59,849 nucleotides of DNA from an uncultured Eubacteriales bacterium (GCA_900315605.1 OMZU01000010.1:1-59849); one strand, 5' to 3'; positions 27,736-37,487 are shown, counted from the first letter of the stretch. The notes: generated from the letters alone by a model not told the origin. Translations and numbers: made by a program.

Positions 27736-27900
27736 CGTAGGGTCGCACCAATGTGTGCGACCTAAAAGCCACGGTGTTCCGAGGGCGCACACTTTCAAAA
27801 TATCGAGCTAACGTTTTTGAGAAATATATAAATGAACGTTTCCAAAAAACGTGATTTCCCGATGTCGGCATTTTCGGGCAACCGTTTTTTTTCGGCAAAA
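27736..27900. repeat. Mixed repeat-element stretch
   Basis: It holds a GTAGGGTCGCAC-family copy (27738-27797, with TCGCACCAATGTGTGCGACC) and a relative of the 71-bp element (27838-27890, AACGT, GATGTCGGCATTTTCGGGCA). No gene is present between leuD and the transporter. Confidence 0.6.
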
Positions 27901-27908
27901 CCGACCTT

Positions 27909-29273
27909 TCATCTCGGAGAAAAAAGACCGTAGATGAATATGAAGAGGATCAGGAACGGCAGGACGTATTTCATGTATCCGAGAAGCTTTGCCGAAAGCT
28001 TTATGCCCTTGCCGGCATTTGCCTCGGCAAGATAGTTTTCAAAGCCCCAGCCAAAGCGTTGCGTGCAGAACAACACAAAAATTATTGCGCCAACCGGCAA
28101 GATCAGATTGCTGACCAGCAAATCTTCAAAATCCATGATGCTTAATCTGCCGAAAACGCGAATGTTCTGCCACAGATTGAAGCCGAGCAAGCACGGCAGA
28201 CTTGCCGCAGAAATTATGACGGCATTGATAAGCGTTGACTTTTTGCGCGACCAGCCAAAATTGTCTATGCCGCTTGAAATCAGGTTTTCAAATACTGCCG
28301 TAACGGTTGAAAAGCTTGCAAAGCTCATAAAAACAAAGAACAGCGTGCCCCAGATCCTTCCTCCGGGCATGTTTACAAAAATATTCGGCAGAGCAACAAA
28401 AATCAGCGAGGGTCCCGAGCTCGGCTCCACGTCAAAGCTAAAGCACGCAGGAAAGATTATAAGTCCGCTGGCAATTGCCACAAAGGTGTCGAGCGCGGTT
28501 ATTCTGACCGCCTCGCCTGCGAGCGTGTTGTCGCGGCTCATATAGCTGCCGAAAATCTCCATTGAAGCCATGCCCAGGCTGAGCGTGAAGAACGCCTGGT
28601 TCATTGCGTTGCTGATAACGTTTATCCAGCCTGCCTTGTGGACTCTTTCGAGGTTGGGAACAAGATAAAACCCGAGCCCCTCGCCTGCTCCCTTTAGGGT
28701 CATGCTGTTGACAGCCAGCACGATTATGAGCCCCAAAAGCGCGAGCATCATAAACTTTGTTACGCGCTCGATACCGTTTTTCAGTCCAATGCTGCAAACC
28801 AAAAAGCCGCCGATGACCATTATTCCGGTGAACAAAAGCATTTCGAGCGGATTTGAAAGCATATTATTGTAGACGCCTTCGATCGCCGCCGGTTCGGAAA
28901 TTTGCGCAAACTGACCCGAGGCAAACTTCCAGCCGTAATTGACCATCCACCCCGACACGATGGTGTAATACATCATCAGCAGATAGCAGCCGGCGATGCA
29001 GATCCAGCCGTGAAGATGCCACTTGCTGCCCTTTGGCTCCAGCTTTTTGTATGCGCCCACAATGCTTTTTCTTCCGGCTCTGCCGATAGCGATCTCCATT
29101 GTGAGCACGGGGATTCCCATAATCAGCAGAAAAAACAAATAGAGCAGCACAAAAACTCCGCCGCCGTTTTGTCCGGCAACATAGGGGAATTTCCATACAT
29201 TTCCGATTCCTATCGCGCAGCCCGCGCTAACCAAAATAAAGCCCAGCCGCGACTTAAAGCCCTCTCGTTCCAT
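27909..29273 (-). CDS. Sodium-dependent transporter, NSS/SNF family
   Basis: 454 residues with eleven to twelve membrane segments. The N-terminus carries the LeuT-family signature RLGFILVSAGCAIGIGNVWK, then FPYVAGQNGGGVFVL (Na+ and substrate sites in TM1), with PVLTMEIAIGRAGRKS next. Likely an amino-acid:Na+ symporter; the substrate is unknown. Many bacterial members have 11-12 helices, as here. ATG 29273 has GGGGAG upstream and is preferred to 29285. Monocistronic. The region 29274-29766 beyond it is AT-rich, without a gene. Confidence 0.92.
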   Translation of the reverse strand: MEREGFKSRLGFILVSAGCAIGIGNVWKFPYVAGQNGGGVFVLLYLFFLLIMGIPVLTMEIAIGRAGRKSIVGAYKKLEPKGSKWHLHGWICIAGCYLLMMYYTIVSGWMVNYGWKFASGQFAQISEPAAIEGVYNNMLSNPLEMLLFTGIMVIGGFLVCSIGLKNGIERVTKFMMLALLGLIIVLAVNSMTLKGAGEGLGFYLVPNLERVHKAGWINVISNAMNQAFFTLSLGMASMEIFGSYMSRDNTLAGEAVRITALDTFVAIASGLIIFPACFSFDVEPSSGPSLIFVALPNIFVNMPGGRIWGTLFFVFMSFASFSTVTAVFENLISSGIDNFGWSRKKSTLINAVIISAASLPCLLGFNLWQNIRVFGRLSIMDFEDLLVSNLILPVGAIIFVLFCTQRFGWGFENYLAEANAGKGIKLSAKLLGYMKYVLPFLILFIFIYGLFSPR

Positions 29274-29766
29274 TGTTCTCCCCATTTCCTTTTTTATTTA
29301 TTATACTATTTTCGGCTTCTTATTGCAACAGCTTTGGGGTCGGTTCTGTTTTTTCACTCTTAAAAACCTAATCGTATGCTTTTAAAAGTCAAATAAAAAA
29401 CAAAATGTTGCAATTTTGATGTAAAACACAAAATAACGTTTAGGACATTTTGATATGTACCTTTTTTTAACATTTTTATTCTTTTATCTATATAAATGCA
29501 CAAAATGTTAATTTAAACCTCAATTTTTCAAAAAATTCACAAGTATTTTCTAATTACTTGCTATTTGGGATATTTTTTCTAATTATACAGCGACAAAAAA
29601 TCAATAATATGATACCATTATAAATCAGGAAATGTTTTATTCTTTTTCCAAAGTCAGTAATCAGCTTTGGAAAGTTTTGATATGAGTAATTTTTATGGCA
29701 TTGCCGCACATCCCAAGTTTTGCGGTATTATCTTATGGACAAGCACATTAATCAGCAGGAACGGAA
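29274..29766. other. AT-rich intergenic region
   Basis: No ORF of quality. It must contain the divergent promoters of the transporter and the AraC regulator. A degenerate GGCAATACCGC-family palindrome lies at 29695-29734 (GGCATTGCCGC and GCGGTATTATC), 33 bp before the AraC start. Confidence 0.6.
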
Positions 29767-30768
29767 GTGACAATCTTGAATAATTGGGTGAAAAAAAGAT
29801 TCAGCCGGTTTCCTAATCTAACCATGGAATCAGACGAAAAATCGCATACGGGCAGTTTAATTCTCAAGGATGACGACGGCTCGGAAAAAGCAAAAATGGA
29901 GTATTTTTGCGTTGGCGACGGAATGTTGTTCCAAAGCTTTTCGATCAACGCCGACAGCATACCGGTTGACGCTCTTCAATGCTTTGCGGAAAAGCCGCAC
30001 ATCAGAATCAACTATTGCATCAAGGGCAAATGCGACGTTGAGTTTAACGACCACGAAAAAACCTATATTTCCGGCGGAGATATGACCCTTAACTGCGGTC
30101 AAAAGGTAAGGTCTCTGAGTTTTCCCGAAAACTCATACCACGGCATTGAGATATACATTTTTGTCTATTCAAACTGGGCAAACCGAACGCGCGATTTTGA
30201 GAGCAGCAAATCTACCCCTGAGCTTTTGTATGAGAAATACAAAAACAACGATCACTCAACCATCTTTGAGCCCTCGCCCGAGGTTGACGAGGTCATGCAG
30301 GAGCTTATCAAATGTTTTTCAAACCCAAGAAGCCACAGGCTTTTGTCGATCAAGGTCATGGAGCTTTTGCTGCTTTTGACCGAGGACGGCATGAAGCTTA
30401 TGGATTCCGACAGAAAGTATTTTACCAACGCGCAAATCGAGATCGCCAAGCAGGTAAACAAAATCGTGAGCGAGGATCTGAGCCGCCGCTACTCTGCCAA
30501 GGAGCTTGCCCAGCGGTTTGGTGTGAGCGAGACAAGTTTGAAAAACTACTTTAGGGGCGTGTACGGCTACGGCTACCACGAATTTCAGAACACCCTGAGA
30601 ATGGAGACCGCAGCAGAATTGCTTGAAACCACCAGCATGAAGGTTGTTGAGATATCCATGAGGGTCGGCTTTAAGAGCCAGACCAAGTTCAGCAATTCGT
30701 TCAAGCAGTATTTTGAAATGAGTCCGCTTGAATACCGCCGCAAAACAAGGCTTAGGAACATTCAATGA
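29767..30768 (+). CDS. AraC family transcriptional regulator
   Basis: 333 residues. The C-terminal 100 residues are a double HTH of the AraC type: YSAKELAQRFGVSETSLKNY, then ELLETTSMKVVEISMRVGFK, SQTKFSNSFKQYFEMSPLEY. The N-terminal domain (IRINYCIKGKCDVEFNDHEK) suggests a cupin-like sensory part. The start GTG 29767 follows AGGAACGGAA and is only fairly supported; TTG 29776 is possible. It is divergent from the sodium symporter and may control it. Ends at a bidirectional terminator at 30853-30893. Confidence 0.88.
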   Translation: MTILNNWVKKRFSRFPNLTMESDEKSHTGSLILKDDDGSEKAKMEYFCVGDGMLFQSFSINADSIPVDALQCFAEKPHIRINYCIKGKCDVEFNDHEKTYISGGDMTLNCGQKVRSLSFPENSYHGIEIYIFVYSNWANRTRDFESSKSTPELLYEKYKNNDHSTIFEPSPEVDEVMQELIKCFSNPRSHRLLSIKVMELLLLLTEDGMKLMDSDRKYFTNAQIEIAKQVNKIVSEDLSRRYSAKELAQRFGVSETSLKNYFRGVYGYGYHEFQNTLRMETAAELLETTSMKVVEISMRVGFKSQTKFSNSFKQYFEMSPLEYRRKTRLRNIQ

Positions 30769-30852
30769 TTTGCCAACGAGAAGCGGTCGGTGCATTTTGT
30801 TATGCCCAATGCTCTCCCATAAAATGACATTTTTCAGAAAACAATAAAGCAC

Positions 30853-30893
30853 AAAAACCTCCCGGCAGCTTTTGACTTGCCGGGAGGTTTTTA
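30853..30893. terminator. Bidirectional terminator
   Basis: AAAACCTCCCGGCA pairs with TGCCGGGAGGTTTT, with a 12-nt loop and T runs on both sides, between the convergent AraC gene and the histidine kinase gene. Confidence 0.85.
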
Positions 30894-30924
30894 TAAATCA
30901 GGATCGGGTCACAGGGATTTTGCA

Positions 30925-32442
30925 CTAGCAGGCAGCGATCTCAAACCAGAAGGTGCTGCCCTTGCCGAGCGTGCTCTTTACTCCGTAGCGCGCGTTGTGG
31001 CTGTCCAGGATTCCCTTTACGATCGAAAGTCCCAATCCGGTGCCGATAACTCCGCGCTTGTGCTCCTTGTCAACCTTGTAATATCTGTCCCAGATATACG
31101 GCAGCTTGTCGGGCGGAATACCCTCGCCGTGGTCTGTTACCTCAAGCCGCACGACGCCGTTTTCCAGCAGCTTTTGGGTAACTATTACAGTTTTGTCGTC
31201 GCCGCAGTGGTTGACGGCATTGTTCACCAGGTTATAGATCACCTGAGATATCCTCAGCTCGTCCGCCATTACATAGACGTTCTCGGTGTATTCAAAGGTG
31301 ATGTTGTAGCCGTCCTGCTCCCTGAGCTTTGAATAGCGCGTAAAAATATCCTTTACGCTGTCGGTCAGGCAGAAACGAGTCATTTTCATCTCTGTTGCCC
31401 CCGACTGCAATTTTGACAGATCGAGCAGGTCGTTTACAAGCGTTGAAAGCCTTGCCGCCTCGTCAATGATGATCTGGATATTTTCCGGGGTGTTCTCACC
31501 CGGCAGGTCGCGCATGACCTCGCCGTAGCCGGTTATCATAGTCAGCGGCGTGCGCAGATCGTGAGATATATTTGCGATCAATTCACGCTGTAGCTTTTCG
31601 GTTGCGGCAAGCTCGGATTTTGCGTAGTTCAGGGTTTCGTTCAGCTCCTCGACCTCAAGATAGCCCACCGCATTGAAATCAACGTCGTAGTTCTTCTTTG
31701 CAAGCTCCTTTGCCGCGGTGTTGGTGCGCGAAATAGGCTTTGCGATCCTGCGGCTGGCATAGATCGAGAACAAAATCGACAGCAGCACAAATACCATTGA
31801 AACTATTATAAGCTGGCTTTTGATGATATCAACTGTGTTTGTCAGAGGAGTGATCGACGAGGTGATTATCAAAAAATACTCGCTTTCGTCGGGCGATTTG
31901 ATGATATCGGCGTAGACCATGTTTTGGGTGCGGTTTTTCTCTTTGTCAACCTTAAAGCGAATGTCGTTTTGCGCGCTGTCGGGCGAAGAGATCTGGTTGA
32001 TAAGCTTGGTGATTTTTTGCCGCGCAACATCCTCCTCGCTGTTCGAGGTCACGCACATATAGGTTCCGCCGTTCGCCTGCGCCTCATAGTAATAGGAATA
32101 AACGTCGTGATATTCAAGGTTGAGGGCAGTTGCCGGGTTGTCGTATTCGCACGAATAGATCCCGTCCAAAAGCGAGCCCGAGGACAAGTAAATATATACC
32201 GACAGACCGTTGGATGAAGCAACGTCCTGAATGGTGGTTTTTATGTTTTTGTTCTCCTGGATCGAGCGTGAAATTATTCTTGCTTTGCGCTCAACCTGAG
32301 CGGACTTTGACATAGTGTAGAACGATTCAAGAAAAAAGGACTGGAATGCCCACAAAACGACCAGAATGATTGCTCCGAAAAACAAAAAGTACCAAAGCAG
32401 CTTGAATTTCAGCGGAATATAGTTTCGGTTAAAGCGTTTCAA
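30925..32442 (-). CDS. Sensor histidine kinase
   Basis: 505 residues from TTG 32442, which overlaps the end of the regulator gene by 14 bp; no ATG or GTG is available nearby in this frame. TM1 (about 10-35, KLLWYFLFFGAIILVVLWAF), an extracellular sensor (about 40-195), TM2 (about 200-220), HAMP, HisKA with ELIANISHDLRTPLTMITGY (phospho-His), and HATPase with N box NLVNNAVNHC, G1 DHGEGIPPDK and G2 GTGLGLSIVKG. It forms a pair with the OmpR-type regulator upstream. The signal is unknown. Confidence 0.92.
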   Translation of the reverse strand: MKRFNRNYIPLKFKLLWYFLFFGAIILVVLWAFQSFFLESFYTMSKSAQVERKARIISRSIQENKNIKTTIQDVASSNGLSVYIYLSSGSLLDGIYSCEYDNPATALNLEYHDVYSYYYEAQANGGTYMCVTSNSEEDVARQKITKLINQISSPDSAQNDIRFKVDKEKNRTQNMVYADIIKSPDESEYFLIITSSITPLTNTVDIIKSQLIIVSMVFVLLSILFSIYASRRIAKPISRTNTAAKELAKKNYDVDFNAVGYLEVEELNETLNYAKSELAATEKLQRELIANISHDLRTPLTMITGYGEVMRDLPGENTPENIQIIIDEAARLSTLVNDLLDLSKLQSGATEMKMTRFCLTDSVKDIFTRYSKLREQDGYNITFEYTENVYVMADELRISQVIYNLVNNAVNHCGDDKTVIVTQKLLENGVVRLEVTDHGEGIPPDKLPYIWDRYYKVDKEHKRGVIGTGLGLSIVKGILDSHNARYGVKSTLGKGSTFWFEIAAC

Positions 32443-33109
32443 AGCGGTAGCCCACCCCTCGCAGAGTAACAATGCATCTGCTGTATTCTCCAAGGCTGCG
32501 TCTGAGCAGCTTTATATGAGTGTCAAGCGTTCTTTCGTCGCCGAAAAAGTCGTAGCCCCACACCTCGCTGATAAGGCTCTCTCTGGTCAGTGCGAGTCCG
32601 CGGTTCTTGACCATGTAGAAAAACAAATCGTATTCCTTTGGAGTCATCTCAATACGCTCGCCGTCGATCGTGACGATCCTCGCCGAGAAATCGACCTCAA
32701 GCCCCTGATATTTGAACACTTCTTTTTTGGTTTCGTTTTCGGAGGAGCTGCCGGTGCGCTTGATGACCGCATTGACGCGCATCATCAGTTCCTTTGGAGA
32801 AAACGGTTTTACAACATAGTCGTCGCTTCCAAGCTCAAAGCCGTGGATCTTGTCATATTCCTCGCCCCTTGCCGAGAGCATGATGATCGGGGTATCGCAG
32901 AACTTGCGGATCTCGCGGCAAGCCGAAAAGCCGTCCAGCTCCGGCATCATAACGTCCATGATTATCAAATCAAAGCTGTTTTTTCTGCAAACCTCAATAG
33001 CCTGCATACCGTCAACGGCTTCTTCGACCTCGTATCCTTCAAATTCGGCGTATTTTCTGATGATTTGGCGAATCCTGAATTCATCGTCAACAACAAGTAT
33101 TTTGCTCAT
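32429..33109 (-). CDS. OmpR/PhoB family response regulator
   Basis: 226 residues from ATG 33109 (GGGGAG upstream). Receiver domain with acidic ILVVDDE, phospho-acceptor Asp in LIIMDVMMPELDG, and conserved Lys in VVKPFSPKEL. The C-terminal winged helix has MTPKEYDLFFYMVKNRGLAL, then TLDTHIKLLRRSLG and VTLRGVGYRFE. Co-transcribed with the histidine kinase. Target genes are not evident in the neighbourhood. Confidence 0.94.
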   Translation of the reverse strand: MSKILVVDDEFRIRQIIRKYAEFEGYEVEEAVDGMQAIEVCRKNSFDLIIMDVMMPELDGFSACREIRKFCDTPIIMLSARGEEYDKIHGFELGSDDYVVKPFSPKELMMRVNAVIKRTGSSSENETKKEVFKYQGLEVDFSARIVTIDGERIEMTPKEYDLFFYMVKNRGLALTRESLISEVWGYDFFGDERTLDTHIKLLRRSLGEYSRCIVTLRGVGYRFETL

Positions 33110-33257
33110 TTCGGTTCTCCCCTTTTTTGGTAGTATCATTACGGTCTGTATTATACAACAGGATTGTGACGGATTTTTGACTGTATTATAAAAATTATAT
33201 CACAAAACATTTGATATTGAAATACCATAAAAAAAGTTTTATAATATATGTGCCGGT

Positions 33258-33740
33258 GCCGGTGGGCACTTTCGCCCGCCTATCCTAACCGCGCCGACAT
33301 CAACAAGCTTGTTCAACGGCGGGATCGTACAATTTTCTGTTTAGTGACAAATAATTGCCGGTGGGCACTTTCGCCCGCCTATCCTAACCGCGCCGACATC
33401 AACAAGCTTGTTCAACAGCGGGATCGAACAATTTCCTGTTTAGTGAACAATAATTGCCGGTGGGCACTTTCGCCCGCCTATCCAAACCGCACCGACATCA
33501 ACAAGCTTGTTCAACGGCGGGATCGTACAATTTTCTGTTTAGTGACAAATAATTGCCGGTGGGCACTCTCGCCCGCCTATCCTAACCGCGCCGACATCAA
33601 CTAGCTTCTTCAACGGCGGGATCGTACAATTTCCTGTTTAGTGAACATTAATTGCCGGTGGGCACTTTCGCCCGCCTATCCTAACCGCGCCGACATCAAC
33701 AAGCTTGTTCAACGGCGGGATCGTACAATTTTCTGTTTAG
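33258..33740 (+). repeat. Five tandem 99-bp hairpin-containing repeats
   Basis: Units start at 33258, 33357, 33456, 33555 and 33654, a spacing of exactly 99 bp each time. Each unit has GGTGGGC-ACTTTC-GCCCGCC (hairpin with one G-T pair), then GCCG-ACATC with an AACAAGCTTGTT palindrome and CGGCGGG (second hairpin), then an AT-rich spacer ending TGTTTAGTG. Unit 4 is the most diverged (AACTAGCTTCTT). An open frame runs through four units only because 99 is a multiple of three. A solo relative lies at 11296-11331. The array fills most of 33110-33762 between the regulator and fumarase genes. Confidence 0.9.
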
Positions 33741-33762
33741 TTTAAAAAATCCGGAGGGAAAA

Positions 33763-34614
33763 ATGAAAATACGAGAAATCGCAGCGTCTGAAATCACCAA
33801 AACCGTCAGGCAGCTGTTTATGGACTGCAACTATTTTATCGGCAACGATATTATGACCGCGCTTGAAAACGCCAAAAAAACCGAGGTCTCGCCTGTTGGA
33901 AAATCGGTGCTTGACCAAATCATTGAGAACGACAAAATAGCCGCGCGCGAGGAGCTTCCGCTTTGTCAGGACACGGGTATGGCGGTGCTGTTCGTTGAAT
34001 ACGGAGACAAGGTCGTTATCTCCGACGGCAGCTTTGACGAGGCGGTAAACGAAGGCGTTCGTCTTGCCTACACCGAGGGTTATCTGAGAAAAAGCGTTGT
34101 GCGCGACCCGGTTTTTGACCGAACAAACACCAAGGACAACACCCCTGCCATTATCCACACCAAGATAGTGAACGGAGACAAAATCAAATTTACGGTTGGC
34201 GGCAAGGGCTTTGGCAGCGAAAATATGTCGGCAATAAAAATGCTGACCCCATCCTACGGCGTTGAGGGAGTCAAAAAGTTTATTCTTGATACCGTAAGAG
34301 CCGCAGGCCCCAATCCCTGTCCGCCGATAGTTGTGGGCGTGGGAATAGGAGGAACGTTTGAGCGTGCCGCTCAGCTCGCCAAAAAAGCGACCTTCCGCCC
34401 CATTGACCAAAGGAATCCCGATGAACGCTACGCCGCGCTTGAAGCAGAGCTGCTTGAAAAAATCAACAAAATGGGCTTTGGCCCCGCAGGTCTGGGAGGA
34501 AGCACAACTGCGCTCGGGCTGAATATCGAGACCTCACCGACGCATATCGCCGGTATGCCGGTGGCGGTGAACATCTGCTGTCACGCGGCAAGACACGCTT
34601 CGGCGGAAATATAA
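33763..34614 (+). CDS. Fumarate hydratase class I, alpha subunit
   Basis: 283 residues. Fe-S fumarase (or L-tartrate dehydratase-like) N-terminal chain. Motifs: [19 protein letters not shown] with a cluster Cys, [43 protein letters not shown] with a second cluster Cys, and [19 protein letters not shown]. Interconverts fumarate and malate. GGAGGG precedes ATG 33763. The beta subunit follows after 13 bp, as usual in anaerobes. The tandem repeat array ends 22 bp upstream. Confidence 0.94.
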   Translation: MKIREIAASEITKTVRQLFMDCNYFIGNDIMTALENAKKTEVSPVGKSVLDQIIENDKIAAREELPLCQDTGMAVLFVEYGDKVVISDGSFDEAVNEGVRLAYTEGYLRKSVVRDPVFDRTNTKDNTPAIIHTKIVNGDKIKFTVGGKGFGSENMSAIKMLTPSYGVEGVKKFILDTVRAAGPNPCPPIVVGVGIGGTFERAAQLAKKATFRPIDQRNPDERYAALEAELLEKINKMGFGPAGLGGSTTALGLNIETSPTHIAGMPVAVNICCHAARHASAEI

Positions 34615-34627
34615 GGGAGGAAAAAGC

Positions 34628-35176
34628 ATGACCAAAAAAGTTACGCTTCCGATCACGGACGAGCAAATAGAAAATCTTCAGGCAGGCGACAGCGTGCTGC
34701 TTAGAGGTTCGGTGCTGACAGGCAGAGACGCCGCGCACAAGCGGCTGTACGACCTGATTTGCGAGGGCAAGCCGCTTCCGGTCGAGCTAAAAGGAGAGCT
34801 GATATATTATGTGGGTCCGGCTCCTGCAAAGCCGGGATATGTTGTGGGACCGGCAGGCCCCACCTCAAGCTACCGCATGGACAAATACGCGCCGTCGCTC
34901 ATGGAGCTGGGGCTAAAGGGAATGATAGGCAAGGGCGCAAGAAGCCCCGAGGTCATTGATTCCATTGTCAAAAATCACTGCGTATACTTTGCCGCTATCG
35001 GCGGAGCTGCCGCGCTGATCGCCAAGAGCATAAAGGGCGAGGAGATACTCTGCTACGAGGACTTGGGCACAGAGGCAGTCAGAAGATATGAGATCGAAGA
35101 TTTTCCGTGCATAGTTGCAATTGACTGCCACGGAAACGACGTGTATGCTGCTGCCGAAAAGTACGCAAAAGAATAA
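34628..35176 (+). CDS. Fumarate hydratase class I, beta subunit
   Basis: 182 residues. C-terminal chain of the split class I fumarase: LRGSVLTGRDAAHKRLYDLI, YYVGPAPAKPGYVVGPAGPT, MIGKGARSP and EAVRRYEIEDFPCIVAIDCHG. GGAGG upstream of ATG 34628. It works only with the alpha chain encoded just before. A bidirectional terminator at 35188-35222 follows. Confidence 0.94.
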   Translation: MTKKVTLPITDEQIENLQAGDSVLLRGSVLTGRDAAHKRLYDLICEGKPLPVELKGELIYYVGPAPAKPGYVVGPAGPTSSYRMDKYAPSLMELGLKGMIGKGARSPEVIDSIVKNHCVYFAAIGGAAALIAKSIKGEEILCYEDLGTEAVRRYEIEDFPCIVAIDCHGNDVYAAAEKYAKE

Positions 35177-35187
35177 TCATAAATCAC

Positions 35188-35222
35188 AAAAGCTGTCGCA
35201 AAACAAACTGCGGCAGCTTTTA
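35188..35222. terminator. Bidirectional terminator
   Basis: AAAGCTGTCGC pairs with GCGGCAGCTTT (one G-T type pair), with T and A tracts, between the convergent fumarase and spoIIID genes. Confidence 0.8.
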
Positions 35223-35236
35223 TGATTTTTGAAATC

Positions 35237-35503
35237 TCAATAATTATTAAGTTTTTTTCGCAGCAAATATTTGTTTTTTGTCGCCATTCCGCCGCGAATA
35301 TGTCTTTCGCTTTTGTTTGCGTCGAGCACCCTACGCACCTGTGCATACAAAGCCGGGTTCAAAGCTCTCAGTCGTTGGCTAACGTCCTTGTGAACCGTGC
35401 TTTTGCTGATCCCGAATTTCTGCGCCGCTCCTCTGACCGTGGCTTTGTGCTCGATTATGTACTCGCCCAGTTTTTCGGCGCGGTTTTCTATTTCATAGTT
35501 CAT
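35237..35503 (-). CDS. spoIIID: Sporulation transcription regulator SpoIIID
   Basis: 88 residues, family length. ENRAEKLGEYIIEHKATVRG, AAQKFGISKSTVHKDVSQRL is the DeoR-like HTH of SpoIIID, followed by the basic tail NKSERHIRGGMATKNKYLLR typical of the family. It switches mother-cell gene expression between the sigma-E and sigma-K programmes. GGAGGG precedes the start. It stands alone, as in Bacillus and many clostridia. Confidence 0.94.
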   Translation of the reverse strand: MNYEIENRAEKLGEYIIEHKATVRGAAQKFGISKSTVHKDVSQRLRALNPALYAQVRRVLDANKSERHIRGGMATKNKYLLRKKLNNY

Positions 35504-35648
35504 GATCCGCCCTCCTCTTTACAATACATAATATGATATTGCCGACGGTATTATTCGCTTGCTTTATTCAGGGTGTCTTTATTAAAATCGCACAGTGAAA
35601 TAGTGAATGTTGACAAAAAATATAACAAATGCTTGTTAATTAATATGA

Positions 35649-35676
35649 TTGAAATTTTTGGAAATAATGATATAAT
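35649..35676 (+). promoter_or_regulatory. Probable promoter of the first transglutaminase gene
   Basis: TTGAAA (35649-35654), 16 bp, TATAAT (35671-35676), 24 bp upstream of ATG 35700. Confidence 0.55.
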
Positions 35677-35699
35677 TAAATCAAAAGGTGGTGTTTTCT

Positions 35700-37487
35700 A
35701 TGAAAAACAATCATAAGGTCAACAAAGTTTTATCAATTGTAACTATTTTAGCATTACTTTCTTTCTCGATTCCGCTCAATTTTGCGTTTTCTGCTTCTGC
35801 AACGGAAAAGAAAGGCACGATAACCAACATCAAATCCGTCAATGCCAATCAGGAAGCAGTGGAGGAAATAGCGCAGGCCGCTCAGCAGGGACTTGATTAC
35901 GTCAGCGTACACAAGCTGCGCCTTGTTCCTGAGGATATGAAGCCGATTTTTGACGCGCTTCACTATTGCCACCCTGAGCTTTTCTATATGGGTCTTTCAA
36001 TGCGCTTCAGCTATGACGGTACCTATGTTTGCGACGTGGAGCTGAATTATTCAATGCCGAAGGAGGAGATCCCGCAGGCAACAGAGGCTTTTAATGCCGA
36101 AGTGGAAGAACTAATGTCAAAAATCGACGATTCAATGACAGATTTGGAAAAGGCTCTGATCCTTCATGATGAAATCATTGTAAGAGCAACCTATAACCTG
36201 AAAAAGCTGACCGCCTATGATTTGCTGATCAACGGCTGCGGCCGCTGTACCGCATACTCAAACACTTACGCGTATCTGCTCTCGCTCGCCGGGATCGACA
36301 GCGAGATCGTTGAATCCGAAACGATGAATCACGAATGGAACAAGGTTTGCATCGACGGAGTGTATTATAACGTTGACGTAACCTACGACGACCCATATGT
36401 TTCGGCAACGCTGGGGGACGACGGCGAATATACATTTATAGATACTCCGGGGCACGCCGACCATAACTACTTTATGAGAAGCGATTATGATTTCCAGTAC
36501 GATGAGAGCCTTTTGGAGCGACACGTCAACTATACATACATTAATGAATCGCCCGGAACATATGATAAGCGCGCGTTCCGCAAGATCGACACAAAGCTCT
36601 GCTACGAAAACGGATATTTCTATTATATCGACAATTCAACCACGGAAGAAGAGCTTTTCAGATACGACATGGCTACCGACAAGGCGACCCGTGTAAAGAA
36701 ATTCAATTTCGTGTGGAAGGCGACTCCTACGAAGAGCTTTATTAACGGATTTATGGGCATTGATTCCCTTGCCGGGGTGCTTTACTACTGTTCGGCAAGT
36801 GAGGTTTACGCACTGGATTTGGAAACAGGCTTTGAAACCACGTTCTCAAATGATGAGGCGATCAGCGGTAAATGCTACGGAGTAAGGATCATTAATGGAG
36901 AGGTTTACGCAGTTACAAAGACCTCGCTGTACCGCGAAGCTGAGCTTGTAAACCTCGGAAAGGTTATTAAAGAGCCGCCTAAGCCGACCGAACCGCCAAC
37001 AACGGTTGCGCCGACGACAATTGCACCAACTACAATTCCTCCAACTACAATCCCACCAACTACAATTCCACCAACGACAATTCCACCAACTACAATCCCA
37101 CTAACTACAATCCCACCAACTACAATTCCACCAACGACAATTCCACCAACAACGATTGCTCCAACAACGGTTGCACCAACGACGATTGCTCCAACAACGG
37201 TTGCACCGACGACAATAACACCAACTACAATTTCTCCGACAACCGAACCGCTGACAACGGAACCGGAAGAACAGCGTCTGCTCGGTGATATTGACGGAGA
37301 CGGCAGACTTTCTATCAACGACGCTACAATGATACAGTTTATACTTGCGAATTTAATGGAGTTTGACGAGAGGCTTATGCCGATTGCGGATCTTGACGGA
37401 GACGGCAGACTTTCAATCAACGACGCAACCATAATGCAGTTCAGAATAGCGGAGCTTATCAAAAAATTCCCGGTTGAGGAAAACTAA
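35700..37487 (+). CDS. Secreted transglutaminase-like protein with dockerin
   Basis: 595 residues from ATG 35700 (GGTGGTG upstream). Signal peptide about 1-33. Transglutaminase-like core with the Cys-His-Asp triad visible: GCGRCTAYSNTYAYLLSLAG, MNHEWNKVCIDGVYYNVD and VTYDD (about residues 178-232). A beta-rich region follows (to about 425), then a low-complexity PTTIPPTTI linker (about 433-520), then a type I dockerin with two identical Ca loops, DIDGDGRLSINDATMIQF and DLDGDGRLSINDATIMQF. It is likely a cell-surface or scaffold-attached cysteine protease or crosslinking enzyme. The next gene is a paralogue. Linker DNA is internally repetitive and prone to length change. Confidence 0.88.
   Translation: MKNNHKVNKVLSIVTILALLSFSIPLNFAFSASATEKKGTITNIKSVNANQEAVEEIAQAAQQGLDYVSVHKLRLVPEDMKPIFDALHYCHPELFYMGLSMRFSYDGTYVCDVELNYSMPKEEIPQATEAFNAEVEELMSKIDDSMTDLEKALILHDEIIVRATYNLKKLTAYDLLINGCGRCTAYSNTYAYLLSLAGIDSEIVESETMNHEWNKVCIDGVYYNVDVTYDDPYVSATLGDDGEYTFIDTPGHADHNYFMRSDYDFQYDESLLERHVNYTYINESPGTYDKRAFRKIDTKLCYENGYFYYIDNSTTEEELFRYDMATDKATRVKKFNFVWKATPTKSFINGFMGIDSLAGVLYYCSASEVYALDLETGFETTFSNDEAISGKCYGVRIINGEVYAVTKTSLYREAELVNLGKVIKEPPKPTEPPTTVAPTTIAPTTIPPTTIPPTTIPPTTIPPTTIPLTTIPPTTIPPTTIPPTTIAPTTVAPTTIAPTTVAPTTITPTTISPTTEPLTTEPEEQRLLGDIDGDGRLSINDATMIQFILANLMEFDERLMPIADLDGDGRLSINDATIMQFRIAELIKKFPVEEN

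Noticed and set aside
33248-33604. Open frame of 118 codons with a repeated RWALSPAYPNRADINKLVQ unit
   Set aside because: It exists only because the 99-bp tandem unit is a multiple of three and lacks stops in this frame. There is no ribosome binding site, and the units carry palindromes rather than protein-like variation.
33258-33740. CRISPR array
   Set aside because: The spacing is constant but the whole 99-bp unit is conserved. There are no short repeats with unique spacers and no cas genes.
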